DNA of 64,000 nt from Hermatobates lingyangjiaoensis (GCA_026182355.1 JAPFBL010000007.1:868001-932000), one strand, 5' to 3'; shown: positions 1 through 15,000, counted from the first letter of the stretch. Notes: generated by a model from the sequence alone, not told the origin. Numbers and translations: made by a program.

Positions 1-1
1 G

Positions 2-74
2 GCCTTGACACCGGCGGTGCTTCTGCTCCTCGGCCTCCACCTCCGAGTCCTGCCCGCCTTCCGCCTTCCCAAAG
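2..74 (+). CDS. Exon: C-terminal part of signal peptide (5' partial)
   Basis: Frame 2 reads a hydrophobic Leu-rich core (TPAVLLLLGLHL) ending in an Ala-containing cleavage-like stretch and RLPK. It ends in phase 1 at AAAG|GTAACC. The start codon is upstream of the window. The stretch is GC-rich, unlike the AT-rich intron that follows. Phase 1 matches the next assigned exon, giving K-V at the junction. A further small exon inside the 7.8 kb intron cannot be excluded. Confidence 0.75.
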
Positions 75-3000
75 GTAACCCACTCAGTCCATTCTCTTCC
101 TAGCATTGTACCTACCTTTACGTATTACTTAAACTATTTTTCAAAAAAAAGTGATAATTTAAAATTAGTTAAAATAAAGTCGGAGATGTTATTAAGGGTG
201 CATATGTATAACTAAATTCGTAAAAGTAAATTTTAGCTACACCAGTCTTTGTTAATATCATAACAACCTTTAGCTTTCTCCAACTAATTATAGAAAAAAA
301 TATTACATTTTTATATTTCACTACCATCTTCTGCTTGGCACTAGTAAAGAAAATATATATACGCTGAATACAGCGAGTGTGTACTCGCTGTGTATACGCA
401 CACACAGCGAGTACATAGCCCTCGTTATAGCGAGACCTAAACGCCTTCTAACTGAATGTCATTTGGACATTTGTATAGTTATAAATTATTACAACTGAAA
501 TGTCTAATATAACAATATTGAGTTTGTTTATCTATTATCAAACTAATAGATCTTACGGTTTAAAAAATAAACGCGATAACTACATATATTCAAATTATAA
601 TAACCAGTCTACATGAAATGTATGTTTCTTTTACGTATTTTATAAAGTTTGAAATGCGTAATGATGTCATATGAACGATTGTTTAGAACGATTCTGATTG
701 TTCAAACTATTTTGGCTGCAGCCTGTAAGTATACTCCTAATAACTAAATCACCGACACCACATAAATAATACATCTAGAAGAACTCTTCTTAATGATTAC
801 TTTTTAGTTCATGTCGATATCCAAATCTGCACAGGGTATTAGTGATAAAAGATATAAAAGTTGATAGCAATATATCCTCATTAAAATATTTTAAGAATTT
901 AGATAAAATATGAAACCGCATAATCGATTTCAAATTCTATTCAAAACATTTATCCCTGTGACATTACGTAACCTCTCAAAACGATAACAACTTGTAAAAG
1001 TATAAATTTGCGGCTTGCTATTTGTTTTTATCTTAACATTAAGCTGATAGTAATGTTGTATTCTTATTGAACACTTGATTATTGATATGTCTGCTGACAA
1101 TGTTTCATTTATTTCCTCTCCATACTATTTATTTAATTAAAGACAGTTTACTGATTAATATTAGTTATTACCTTAACAATAAACGCATTGATAACCATTC
1201 ATTAATATAAGTAATATTCGTTTTTATTTGAGTGAATTCTAACGAATTTCGTTAATTGAACTTAGCGAGGATACTCTACAATAGAGAAGTACCAAGAGGA
1301 GTACTCAGTATTTTATAACAAAATTTGTTTCCGTGTGAAGCCGGAGGAGAAGTGGGGTCCTCGTAGCACATCAGTACGATACAATGACTCCTAGTCGGTT
1401 GCTTGCCTTAGCCATAAAGGAGGTGTTTAATGTTCTTTTTTTACATTAGTGCAACATGAACGGATTTGACATCATTCTAAAGACAATAAACTTCCAAAAA
1501 AAATTTGAAAGAAATTATAAACAGAGAGCTGCTTTCAAGGGTAAAATATTTAGTGATACTGAATTTAATAATACTGAAGAGGAAGTAAGTACATAAAATT
1601 AGTTATTTATAAAAATTAGCCAACTAATTAAAAGCAATGCAGTCATAACTGTCATTTAGCTCTAACTGTTAAAATACAGCAACATGAGCTAACTAGGTGG
1701 CTTCGTCGGTTAGGCAGTTTGATTCTGTCCCAGAGACTTAGCTTCTATTCTCTTCACCCTTTGTTAGGTTTCTCGGTGGCTTATTAATGAGGTTGGTTAG
1801 TCAGTAAGTCCCAGAGACTTAGTTGAATTCACTTAACTCTTTGTTTGGGTGCTTGCTGTATTAGTCGTAAATATGGCTGACTGAGCCGTAGCTATGCAGT
1901 TTGTTTGTTTGAAAGTTAAATTATGAGATCACAATCTTAAAAGAACACTAAAAATTGAAGTATTAAAAATTAAAAAAAAAAGAATATTCTTATTCATAGA
2001 AACTCTTAATCACTCAATACCTTCATTTATAAAACGAAATTATAAATACAATGCAGGGGTTTATTTTGTAACATTGAGTGTATGAGTTATTTATGGCACC
2101 GTGACTCACAATTCTTTTTAAATTATTAAACTAGATCAATATATGGATTTTACCATAGTTCAGCTGAATCATCAGTTCCCCATACGTAATGTCACAAGAA
2201 TGTTTACTTTTAGGCAAATTCTACTTCTTTTTCATGCTTAAGTACTACTTTAATTGTGAAGTCCCACCGTTACCTAACAGTACAATTTTCATTGCAACAG
2301 GTTGCTATTTTATTCAAATTTGGACAAGTCAAAGTCTTAAAATTAAAATTATAATTCTATGATTAGACCGTGCAAATTGTTACGAATTTTTGTTTTAAAA
2401 CTTTGAAAATCCCAAAAAATAGTAAAAGTAATTGATTATAATTAGTTTATTCTGTTTATTTACCCTTCCTGTTTGCCCCTTGTGCAGATACTTATTTACC
2501 AACACTTTTCATACTACTACTAATATAACCAAATAGTTGAATAATTTTTAGTGCCCAATTATTCTTTCAATACAAGAAGCTCGTGAAACGTTTTTAAAAA
2601 GTTAATACCTAATACAAATTGTAAGTATATGAAATCACCAAAGAAGTGGTTTAAAATTACTTGAGTTTTAGTCATAAAGAGCGAAGAGGTAACTATTCAA
2701 TTCTCCAATATTACACAACGATGAAGTCCTTAAAAAACCAATAGTATATATCTGACATTAAGATTTATTGAAGGGTACATGTAAGCTGATTAAGACCCTT
2801 TGGTTAGACAACCATCCGTCTCAGGAATTTTATTCTGCTTGAGTATAATTTTAACTATTTAAATAACTTCAATTTTTTTTATATTAAACCAATAAATAGG
2901 TTAGGTTAGGTTAGGCTGCAGTGGCAGTCCCACAAGGGAACACACTTAGGCCGAGCATTGGCCCTTTGTGATACCACACAATGAAGATTGATTCTGCAGT

Positions 3001-6000
3001 GGGAGTCCTAAATTTTGCCTAACTCAAGTGTATTTAGAGTAGGGATCTTTAACGAGTACCTGACAACGTACAGGCTTGGGACCGACAGTTTAACGTCCTT
3101 CTCCGAGGGACGACATACTCAGATTTATTCACCTCCCGCGTGAATAAATCGAGGGCCGGGTGAGGATAGAACCCCGGTCCTATCAGTTCAGAGGCGAGCA
3201 CGTAACCACTGAGCTAGCCTGACCCCCAAACCAATAAATAACAATCGACTTGACTGCATGGTGCTAAAAAATTTAAAAGTCTATGAAAACAAAAATCAAT
3301 AAACAAATCAGGCTATCAAAACCAATATCAGGTTTCAGTTTTTATATCTTTAATGCTTTTTGCGATAATTGAAATGTACTCATATTTTTTATAGCCTACT
3401 GATTCCACGTTGATTTCTTCTTTAAAAAAAACTTCATTTTTCTATAGTTAGCTGTTTATGTTAAAAACAAAAGATATTTTCTGAAATCATGAAATGAACT
3501 ATAACGTGCTTTTTCATCCATGTAATTCAACAAAAAGTATTCAGATCATGCCGGCAAAAGTATCAATTTTGCGTACAATTTCATTGCAATCGGTCAATCC
3601 GTGTCTGCAAGCTATTGCAATCAATCATAGGTAAACTATAAAAAAAATAAAACAATATAAATAAAAAACTAGTAAAACATTTGTCATTTTGTTATAAAAA
3701 TATCTTTTCCAATGTTTTGAAAATCCGAGGATTTTTCAGTTATAGCTTCTGACAGTTTCATAATAATTTTAACACAATAGAGGAAGTAATTCAGGTGAAA
3801 AAAATCGTATCTTAAATTACATTTTACCCAAAAAAATTCTTTCATTATGCAATATAACCTAAAAACACATCTGCACAATTTCAGGTCTATCTAGGACACA
3901 ATTTTTGGTAAAATACGAACTTGACCTATTAAACGGTGTAGCTTATAGTACAGCGTGCTAACAAACTTGTGCATTCACAATCACCCACCTTCATACAGAT
4001 GTCATCGACAAACGTCAAAGGAGTACTTTGGGGAACTCGAACATGTAAATGCCTCAAAATCTTGAAATCAATGTTTTTCCTGATTTCCACTACATGATAT
4101 ACTTTACATACAGTAAAGTAAAAAATCCGGAGCGACTTACATTCAACTTTACCATGACTAATATAATATTAAACTCAAAGGCAATCATTTGAATTTGGAT
4201 TTTGTTTCAATATGGATCATTGTTCTTATTGTTGTATTTTTAGTTATTATGACGTAATGTTAAATGTATTTGGGAAAGATTTATCACAAATTTTTCATTT
4301 GTTTTTTTGTTACTATATGCATCTTATGAGTTACCTCAAAATGAAATCTTTAATCAATAAATCTGACATGTTATTATTATTCTGATGTAAAACTGAGGCG
4401 TGAGTCTCATCTCACTCACGCTCACTGCGACCATATCGGTCCTAGTCACCTTCTCGTTGCCCTTTTTAAAATCATGTTTAGATGTTAAGTTCTTTAATGA
4501 ACTTTATCATGACCTTAGATATAATGTACCTCTGACTTCTATTGGTTTCAATAGTTTGCTAAAAACAATCTTTAACCAGTGATTGATTTGCCTTCACATA
4601 GAATGTGATCTAAGTTTCATAAAAAATCAAAGTCCCTGTCTATTCTTCAGCCCAGAAGAGTGACTTCCTTAAAAATGAATACTGCTAAAAACACTATAGG
4701 ATGCATTTACACTATAGGGTCAGGTAAAATATATATTTGATCTATCAAACGGTGTGCCTGTAGGCTGTACAGTCTGGAGACCACGACTCTCCTCTTCATA
4801 CACATACAGAAATCATTTCAAAAATACATCAAAATCTCAAAATCAAATTTTTTCATCATGGTTACAGTAAATGATGTTCTTGCAGAATGGGTTTCATTTT
4901 TTTTATTTAATTTCAGGTAATACTTGATGCCTTCGCACTTTATTTCATTGCTGAAATGAGAAACTGTAAGGTAACAAGTAAAGTAGAACAAGTGCCTTAC
5001 TTGTTTTTTTTCATAGAACAAGGGGTTCTATGAAAGAAAAGTTCAGCTAATTTGTCATTTGACTCCCATTTTATTTATGGGCAAGCCACATTACAGGATT
5101 AGTGGTAATTGCTGCAAATTCTCTTTTCTAAATTTATGCGTATAATCTTAAATTCATAGATACGGTTCATATAAAATTTAGCTTAAATATTCTATAGTAC
5201 AAAAATGAAAAAAACATGTATTTTAGTATGATGGAATAAAGCAAGTATTCTGAGATTATTCTAATTAATATTTTTTAGTATGATTATACACACATGGTAT
5301 TTGGATGAGCGGCTAGCCAGTCGCTAGTAAGGCAGTGTGCCCCTGCACTACCATACGCGCCAAGTAAACTATTATAACCGAAGTCTGCACACAAACAAGT
5401 TTAACTAATAAAACGAGTAATGAACATGTAATTACTTCTTCAGGGTTATCTGCTAGAAGTCACAATGTATAAACTTCAAACAATTCTTGACACAAGTGAA
5501 GAACTCAACCTACAATTTGGTTCCGAAAAACAAACTCTGAGAAGAACACAGTTACTGTTTCCATAAGTAAGATTCACAATATTTCAAATTAACATACTGC
5601 AAAAATGCTGAAACCCTGATGAAAAGAGTGGATTTCTCCTGTCACAAATTGTTTATGCTATTATGACCTATAACTACTGATTACGTTTTTATCAGAATTT
5701 TCCAAACGGTGCCAACCTTATTGTATTAAAACAATTAATTAAATTGGTTATTCATTAAACTTGATAATAAATTCACTTATAGTATAGTTGAGGGACCCAG
5801 CTCCTGTTTTTTTCTTTTTTTTTTGGCTTAATAATAATAACATTGAATGATATTAATAATAAAATAAATAGAAATAATCATTATTAATAAAAAGTAATAT
5901 TATTATTATTATTAATATAGTTCTATAATATAATAATGAAATGATATTAATAATGACAAAGAATTTTGATTTGGATTAACCGAATGCTTTGTTGACGAGG

Positions 6001-9000
6001 AAAATTTTCCCCTCCTCTCCTAACATTTGAGTATAGTAAAAACAATTAATTAATTCTTAAATATTATAATTGAGATTATTTAAAAGAATTAAAACTATTA
6101 TTACAAGAGAATAAACCATATTCAAAGAAAACTAATAAAAAGATCCATACTAAAAGCATTAAAGAAAATCATATTCAGAATTATAGTAAAAGTATAATCC
6201 ACACAACAATAGGTACAAAATTATACAAATAAAATAAAGATGTAATTAATGATTATATAATTAATCATGTGATTCTGTCACATGGAAACCGACAATGAAA
6301 GCTACACTTTTCAAGAAGCCAATAACTGACTTCACATTACACGTTTTCTGCAGTAGTTATGATGGGAAGCCGGGCTTATAGTGATTCGACAACAGCAGCC
6401 ATCCAAAGCTTGGCTCGTTTTGTTGAGAATATCTTGCGCTATAAACTTTTATTCAAAATATTCCCTTCAAGTCTTTTCAGTCTTCTACATTTACATATTT
6501 GCCTACCAAGACATCATCACTTCAGTAATTTAAAGGTTACTATTGGTATATTTTATAGCTTCTTTCTTTTTAGAAGGATATTTCCTCACGGGCATTCTGG
6601 TTAGTTTTATATTATCCCGAGTGGATTACTTCATTTGGGTAGTGTTTTCCTTAAGTTATACTCTTAAAAATAGTTTCCACTGGGCCAGAAGGGTTCTCTC
6701 TTGTTTTTAAAACCAATGATTATCATGTATTTTTGAACATATTTCTCACAAGCTTCTTTGTTTCTTTTCGTGTCAACCATATAACAGAGATAAAATGCTA
6801 AGGATTATATGTACAGCATAGTCCATTCTGTCGTGTGGAATATCACGCTGGCGCGCAGGGTGCCTATTTCGATGACTTAATATTTTTAATCAAACTGAGC
6901 TGATATTTCCCATATTTCTGTTTTTACCGGTAGTTCTAGAATCATAATTATTATATTTATGTCGGAGAGTGTAAGAGCCAACATCGGCTCTTTGATATTC
7001 TAATCCCTTTACCATTCTTCGAAACGAAATAACTTCATTACTTGACTGTTTTGTCAAGCTTCCAACTCTTTCATGACTCAAAGCAGCGTCTATAAGATTG
7101 TCACTTTCAACTTTCTCATTAGAAAATCTACATCATTTTTTTTTTAATTTTAGTGTACTTTACCACTTTTCATTGATAAATAAATTTAAATTATCTTTAA
7201 TAATTTAAAAATGTGTATGGGTTTGTATAATGTATTTCTGAGATATATATTAGATAAAAGCTGAATTAAGAATAGAAATCATTTTCATTGCAACAAAATT
7301 TTCTTATAAGCATGATACAACATTTTGTAAATGGATAAAACATGTTGCATAATCGAGGAACCTTTTAAATTAGAGAGACTATATTTTTGAAAAAAAAAAA
7401 AGGAGTAATAATTGAACTTTCTTTTACCAAAAAGGTAGAAGTAGTTTATGTGAAAAAGAAAATACAAGAAACTTTGTTTATCTGTTAAAGTTAAAATCAT
7501 AAAAAAAAAGTTTATTTTGAATCAAAGTAGGCTGACTATCTTGTCTGTGTCCATGTTTCAGTAAAAATAATGCAGATTAGATGAAAATTTAGCAGTGAAA
7601 CTCGTAAAAAAACACTTACTGAGGCCAAAACCTCTTGACCGACAAATTATTAAAAAATATCTTGAAGTAATAGTGAACAGCTAATAAAATGTTTGAGAAA
7701 CTATCTTTGAGATTCAGAGTTCATGCAGGTCATAGCAAGGAGATCTTAAATTGACAATGGGGCTCACCTGCACGCTCCATTGACCGGTCTACAGAAACCT
7801 TCTAAACTTTCTATACTGTATGTTAATTCATCTCAGCAACAAATTCCAAATTGTGTTACATTTTTCATTACAGTTCTCAACTTTCTTCCTGTTCCTGAAA
7901 CTGAAGAATGCCTTGCTGAAGATGGTCGCCGTTCAGGTAAGTTTTTTTGCACATACTAAAATTCAAACTCTCTTTAAACACAAAGTACTAATTTTTTTTT
8001 AAAATAGTCATTGGTAAACAAGGATTTTTTTGCAGACTTAAAATTTTCCAATTTCTGAGTTTTTGATTGGGTAATTTTTATATTTTGGTCAAATAAATAT
8101 GGTAACCTTTTTTTTTAAAAAAAAAACTTTGGAAAAAAAAAAAGAAATATACCTGCTTTTCAATATGAAACAGAAGAATATGAAACGCTCCATATCCCCA
8201 CCCACATCCACTTCCATCCTATTCCCCATTAGTTCTACCACAAACTCTAAAGTTTTAGTATGTCCATCTCTGTTTCCTTATTTTGTACCATTTATTTCAT
8301 ACTATAAATAACTCTGATGCCATTGTATCTTATTGTATTTTTAGCATTAATTAGCTAAATTATGTAAATTTAGCTATGAAACTCGTAAAAAAAACTTACT
8401 GAGACTAAAACCTCTTGACCGACAAATTATTGAAAAAAATCTTGAAATAATAGTGAACAGGTAATACTAAAATGTTTGAGAAACTATCTTTGAGACTCCG
8501 AGTTCGAGTTTTAAATTTTAGTTTAAAAAAAACTAATATTTTTAGTTCATGCTTGAAGAAGAACACTACGTATTTGAAACAGCTTGTTTAGATTATTAAA
8601 ATTGTTATGCGGAGACTATTTCAATAACGTTTCACTATACAATTGTTGACATACACATGCGTTTAAGTGGGAGATGAAACAGTCTTTAAATATGTTACGG
8701 TTGTGCTTTGAAACAGTCTTTCAATCCTGGAGGTAGTACAAATGAGGAGCACTACAAAATAAGAGGAAGTCCTATGACGACGTTCTGTTTTTCCCACATT
8801 AAAGGGTTTAAAGAACTTTGACTGGTCAAATGAATATGGATGATTCAACAGCCTGCTATGAAATACATTCTTTATAACAATTTATGAGTGGCAGTCAGCT
8901 ATGAAATAAGTTATGAATAAAGGGCACCTTGGAATATTCGTAATTATTTTGTCGGGTATACGGTATGTACAAGAGTTTTCTATTAAAAATATTTGGATTG

Positions 9001-12000
9001 TAATTTTAGAGGGTTTGGAAAATTACATCTTTTTAGACACAGGTCCAGGAATGCTGAAGGAAAAACGAACATTCAAATTTTGAAATGAACCAAAACAACA
9101 GGAAATAAAAGTATCTAGTAATGTGAATATAAAATACATGAGACAAAATTGACGACTTACATGGATTATAGCTATGGTAGGATAAATTGCGTAATAAAGT
9201 TACATCCAAGATTCTTGAAATGTTCTCCAAAACTGCCTTGCTCGGTCTATTTTTGGTTTGTACATTTCCATTATCTCAAGACCAGTGCTGAATAGAGTAA
9301 AGCATTCCTAAAAGTAAACCAAAACATAAAGGTTAGTGGCACAAATAAAAGTATATACTTTTTTAAATTACGTAAAATTTCTATTGACGTTCAGCACTTG
9401 CATCTAGAATAGAAGTCTTTTCTAACTCTCGATCAACAACAATATCTTACAAGACTAAGAACTATTCTCATCAGTTAAAACCAACAGCACTTCAATCCCC
9501 AATAAACTAAACAAACTGCTGCAAAATGGGCTATCTCTGTATACATTTGCCTGCTTTTCATATATCAACACAGAAGAGTTTAGGCGAAAATAAAACAAAA
9601 CTTGAGTTTTTTTGCCATTGTTTCTACTGAAGTCCCTGAAAAGTGTTTCTACATATATATATAAGGCTAAAATTAACGCAGTTATTTAAATGAAGACTTA
9701 AAGATAGAAAAGCACACACCTATTCAACAATTATAGCATTATATACATAGTAAAATTAAAATAAGTATACAATCACATCTGCATACACATCTCAAAATCG
9801 TTTTTGCTCCCAAAATATATAAGTTATATGATATACTAAAATAGAAATAGTTATGTAAATTTAGACTTTAAGGTAATTAAAACTACAGGTGTTCTACAGT
9901 TATAGCTAAATATACACAATAAAAGTAAAATAAGAATGTACTCACACTTGTTTACTCATCTCAAAATAGTTTCAATCCTCAAAACATATAAGTTATAAGA
10001 AAGACTAATGATACAGTTATAGATAGAGTTATATAAATCTATACTTTACGATAGAAAAACGAACACCTATTCAACAACTATAACTTAATGTACACCGTAA
10101 ATTAATATAAGAATGGAATCATACCTTTTGATAGATGTGAAAAGCGTTTCAACCCTCAAAACATATGCGTTGTATGTGAAAATAAAATAGAAATACATAT
10201 GTAATTTTAAATTTAAAAATAATGAAACACATACATTTTTAAAAGCTGTAACTAAATATACACAATAAAATTAAAATGATAATGGAACACAGCTTTTTAT
10301 ACAATTGAATAGAGTTTATACCCTCAAACATACAAGTTATATGTGAAATAAAATAAAAATAATTATGTAAATAACAACTTAATGATGATAAAACATTTTG
10401 TATTCAAAAACTATTACTTAAAATATACAGTAAGTTTAAAATAAAATAGAATAACAACTCTTCATTACTTCAAAAGTATTTCTAGCTCAAACCAAATGAG
10501 TTGTCTAGATGAATTGACCAAAAGTAGATGGGCATCCATAGACTAAATAACCATGAAAGACCTGTCCTGTTGAACAATACTCATAATGGTTTCTACCCAA
10601 ATTACATGAGTAACATAGAGAGTAGAAGAGATTAATTATAAAAATATAGGTTTGAAAACATAAAACACCTGATAGTGAGGGAAAATATATTAAGTCTTCA
10701 CCAAAAGAATTTTATTTTACATCACGTTTCGAACAATGAGTGTTCATCATCAGGTATATCTATAATCTAAACATCAATAGTGCCCGTTAACTCACCGATC
10801 ACTGAACACAGTCTTACTAAGGCAAGACTTTAAAATCAAAATTCTTTAACTTCAAAATTTGTTATACATTTTTGTGTTTAAATTGTAGATTTACCAGATT
10901 ATGAACACTAAGTGGTCAAAACGCGTTTTAAAATAAAATCCTTGTGTTGAAGACTTAATGTATATCCTGTATCATGAGTAAACACCACAAAATAACTGCT
11001 TGCATAGCTCGTGAGCATAAAACACCTGTTCTATTTAATAACTGTAAGTTATCTCACAAGTAGAGTTAAAATATGAATGCATTTATTCTTCTTTATATAC
11101 ATTAAAAGCTTTTCTACCCCTCAAACCATATATGTTACATGAGGAGTACAACAGCAATGGTTGTGTAATTTAGATTTAAATATCATAAAATATATATTCC
11201 TTTCAATTACTATAAATTAGTTTGAACTCTTTAAACAGTACTTCTCTTTATACGATATTTTAACCTTTATATATTAAATTAAATGACACAGTGGACTTGA
11301 GATATAATATTTGATATTTACATACCTTTTGTATCATCATGAGGCATTTCGGATACATGAGGCAGTAGGCTTGAAATACCTCAACGATGTCCGGCTCCCA
11401 ATGATAAAGGTCTCATTACTAATCTATATTCAGGACACACACTTCCTATTAGATGATTTCATGTTTGTAGCCTTTATCATGTTCTAGGGCAGTGGTTTAA
11501 AACTGTTTGAAAGCGGGAAGTTCTTAAATCTACAAATAATTTTATACGAATCTTAGGGGAATTTAAATACTAAGTCAAATACTATACGAAAAAGTAATGC
11601 TTAAAAAATATAAAAAGTGAAACTTACCTTGAGTTTATGCAAGCTCAGAGAATGTGAACTTGCTGAGTCTCGGGGTCTTCTTCAGTGTTTGGGGCTTATG
11701 GTATGTTTGATAGGGATAGGGAGCTCGCATTTCGCCTTCAATACTTTGAACATTTCTTATTTCCAGCCTGTTTTGAATAAGGAATAATAATTAAGTAATA
11801 GAATTTGTTTGTCAAAGTGGTGAACAAATTTTATCTCGCCATTGGTAAAACGAATTCACATAAGAAATCTTATGGATATCCTTTGAGAATCACTGTTCTA
11901 CAGACTTAATAGATCACGATAGGGCTAAAACGATCAGTGGTAGTAAGAGGGTTTTGAAAAGTGTCTGAGGGTGGATGTCTGTTTAATGTCGAATCCGCTT

Positions 12001-15000
12001 TCACTCTTATCAATATAAACATACTTGTACCTTACAGTAAACAACTAATGAAAACCCGAGCAGCATTGGTTACTATAATAAGTATAAGCTAAACACATAA
12101 ACATATAATGATTACATGCAATAAAAACATAAACATGCCCACTTACCTGTGTACAGGTATCCTTTCGTCTGTACCTGAAACAGTACACACATGTTAATAT
12201 TAACTCAATGGTAATGTTGAATAATGTAGACTCACTGTTAGTCGTGGTTGTGACTAGGTATAATAAAATAATACCATTTTTTTCTTATGACAATGCATAC
12301 TAAATGTCAATCAATGCCAACACGAAGGTATGTAGCGCCTATGGCATTAGTCTAACTCGTCAGTGACAGTCACTGTAAGAAAAATAAACGCACATGGAAC
12401 CGTCATCCGGGTTGGTATCCTTCGTTTTTCGTCCCCAAACCCACATCGCACCCTTGTGATGCCTCTTTTTTAGTGGCCTTGTTACGGCACTGTTGTCAAT
12501 GTCTACAGTATACAATGAAGTCTGTTTTGTTACATTAGTAAGTTAATATACACCATACCATTTACTACTATAAAAGAATGCACATAACCATTGAGGACCA
12601 AAACGAATTTTGGAACCACAGAACAAAAAAAATTGACATCTGCTCCCACACTTCTTCAATACGATCATATTGATTTAAAGCATCTATTCTAAATCAGTCA
12701 TAAAACCTACAATTTTCAGATCGTTTCCTTTAAATTTCGTTTCTATTAGATTTAATTAAATTATTATTATTCAAAACAAATTAAATATTTATACTTCTAA
12801 GATTTCAAATCATTCCTTCCTACATGTCAGCCAATACTCATTTACCTTCGCGAACTCCAAGCAGTCAAGTAGGAACTGCTAAGGGTCACAACTTCTGCCC
12901 CTGCTAGCTCATATTTCCCCTATCTATTTTTTTTTTGTTTTTAAATCAATCTTATGTCTTCCCCCTAGAGTCAGTGGCATAGTAGTGCAAAGGTAGTATT
13001 GTTTATTCCTAATACTAAAGTATACTATTACAGGATATACACATTCATTATAAAGTATACTACAAGATAAAATTGAAGAGGAAAATATTTCTATTAATAA
13101 AACACAACTATCAAATAGTTTAAAATATTTCTTTGATATTATTATAAATTAATGATAATCATTAAAATCTTTTCTTTACATGATACCTCCTGTCACTATA
13201 TGTATATAAAACACTAGGACAATAAAGGAGTGACCAACATGGGCTAAAAAGATTCAAAAATATATGGATCTTTCTATTTCTAATTTTGATTGTACCCTTT
13301 GAACAAGGATTAGGGATTGTGACTTTCTTCATAATGAGTGAAATATAATTTTTTTTCCAAACTAGTATACATATAAATAACTGACAGCTGTTTCTCAGTA
13401 AGGCTACTCTCTTAAACTTGATTCACAAAACTGAAATAGTAAAATTATTATATAATTTCCTTCTATTTAGATGCTCTCTACCAATGGCTGCAGGGGGTTA
13501 CAGTTCGGTTTACTCCCACCTAGCAAACTAGTCAGTCAGTTCATTCCCAAGCATTTATTTCATTATGTAATCAATTACATTAAGTTTTGCTATAAACTTT
13601 TACTTTAAATATATTTTTTTAAATTAAATTCTACGATAATTTCTATGATAATAACACTTATTTCAAGTTTGTTTGATATCGGTGAATCAAAAAGAAGTAA
13701 TTAATTTAATAATAGTAAATTTATAGTATATAACAGACATGATATCATAAATCCTAACTGTTTAAACAAATATTAGAGCTGACATAAAATATCAAATGAC
13801 AGTATGTGTGAACAAAGAGGAATTGTTCAAAAATATTATCTTAGCATAATGTCACAGTGTATTTACGGCCATGTTTCTTTGAGGTGGACCGGTTCAGTAA
13901 TAATAAAAAAACATATTTTTAAATTAAATTGTATGATAATAACACTTATTTTAGGTTTGTTTGATATTGGTGAATCAAAAATAAATCATTAACTTAAGAG
14001 AAGTAAAGAAGGAAATTAGCTACCATTTAACTTTTAATTGGTTGCATATACTAGACATACTAGACATAGCATCATAAATCTTAACTATATAACAAAGACT
14101 AGTGTTGACATAAAACAACATTGACATTGAATGACATTATCTATAAACAAAGAGAAATGATTAGTGTTACCTTGGCATATGGCCCAGTGCATTTTCCGCC
14201 ATGTTTCGTTGACAAAGAGCAGTCGCGAACTGTGCGAGACTTGGCAAAGAGCTTTGCAGAGTCCAGAAGTTCACTTACATAGTGCTAAAACAAAATGGCC
14301 AACCCTCTATCACTGGTTTTTGCTTCATTAAAAGATCAAACGAATTTCTTAAATAACAGCAATTGTATAAAGCCAACTATTGTGTTTAGGAGAAAAAAGC
14401 ATTAAAGCAGGGAGAAAAATTGAAATTCTTTCCTAGTTATTTATTTAAAAGTTTTATTTCTGCACCGTTCTATCATAACTATAATGCTTATTGTGACAAC
14501 AAGGAGGAATTAAAAACAATAATTATAATTTAAATTTAAAATACAGCATTTTTTTTAAATAACTTCCAGAAATAAGTTATTACTTAAAGATTTATCAATG
14601 GGTTTAGGCAACATTATTTTACTTCACTATAAGTAAAATACAGTGATAATAAAAGAAATGTATTTTGAAATCTCGATCGATTTAAACATCTGATAGGCTC
14701 TAAAGCCATTACCCACATTCTTTTGATGACATCTGAATGTATGTGGTGGGAATGATTCGTTAAAGTTTGATAAAAAATTACGAAATTCCTGATATAAATA
14801 ATTCCTCATCAGGAGAAGAACTGTATAATTTTTGTCAATGGCAAACCATGACAAAGGTGTTTTATGATAATTTATACCAAAAACACAAACATGTCTTTTT
14901 GTATATAACATCATCGCAATATTAAGTTCAATAAAAAGCAAATTTTGTTTTAGATTCTAGAAAGACAAAGACAGTTAAACAAGACTTCCTTCTATGATTA

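Larger units (their letters stand above)
75..7873 (+). other. Intron, about 7.8 kb
   Basis: AT-rich intron between the signal-peptide exon and the first clip-like exon. It holds an intact SINE (2899-3227), decayed pieces of the 1.6 kb repeat family (about 3890-4150 and 4710-4890), AT trinucleotide-like low complexity at 5825-5950, and one copy of a dispersed repeat (7560-7720). No open frame in it has family features; those over 60 codons look like chance. Confidence 0.65.

Noticed and set aside
1690..1790. tRNA or second SINE head (TGGCTTCGTCGGTTAGG)
   Set aside because: A-box-like only; no convincing B box or tRNA fold. A nearby repeated 'cccagagacttag' gives weak structure only.
2899..2916. 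Telomere (GGTTA repeats)
   Set aside because: Only three to four units, and they are the tail of a SINE bounded by a target duplication.
6359..6604. 81-codon frame starting MMGSRAYSD
   Set aside because: Degrades into Leu/Phe/His-rich sequence, with no family match and no splice support.
11640..11705. Small exon candidate with acceptor TTCAG and donor GTATGT
   Set aside because: Only five codons, lies within the hAT MITE, and is not needed for the frame.
12455..12520. Cysteine-containing exon candidate (HCCQCLQ)
   Set aside because: Cysteine spacing does not fit the clip module, and 16689-16775 fits it fully.
14627..14941. 104-codon minus-strand frame
   Set aside because: Begins in AT-rich intron and ends within a fragment of the 1.6 kb repeat; no motif.
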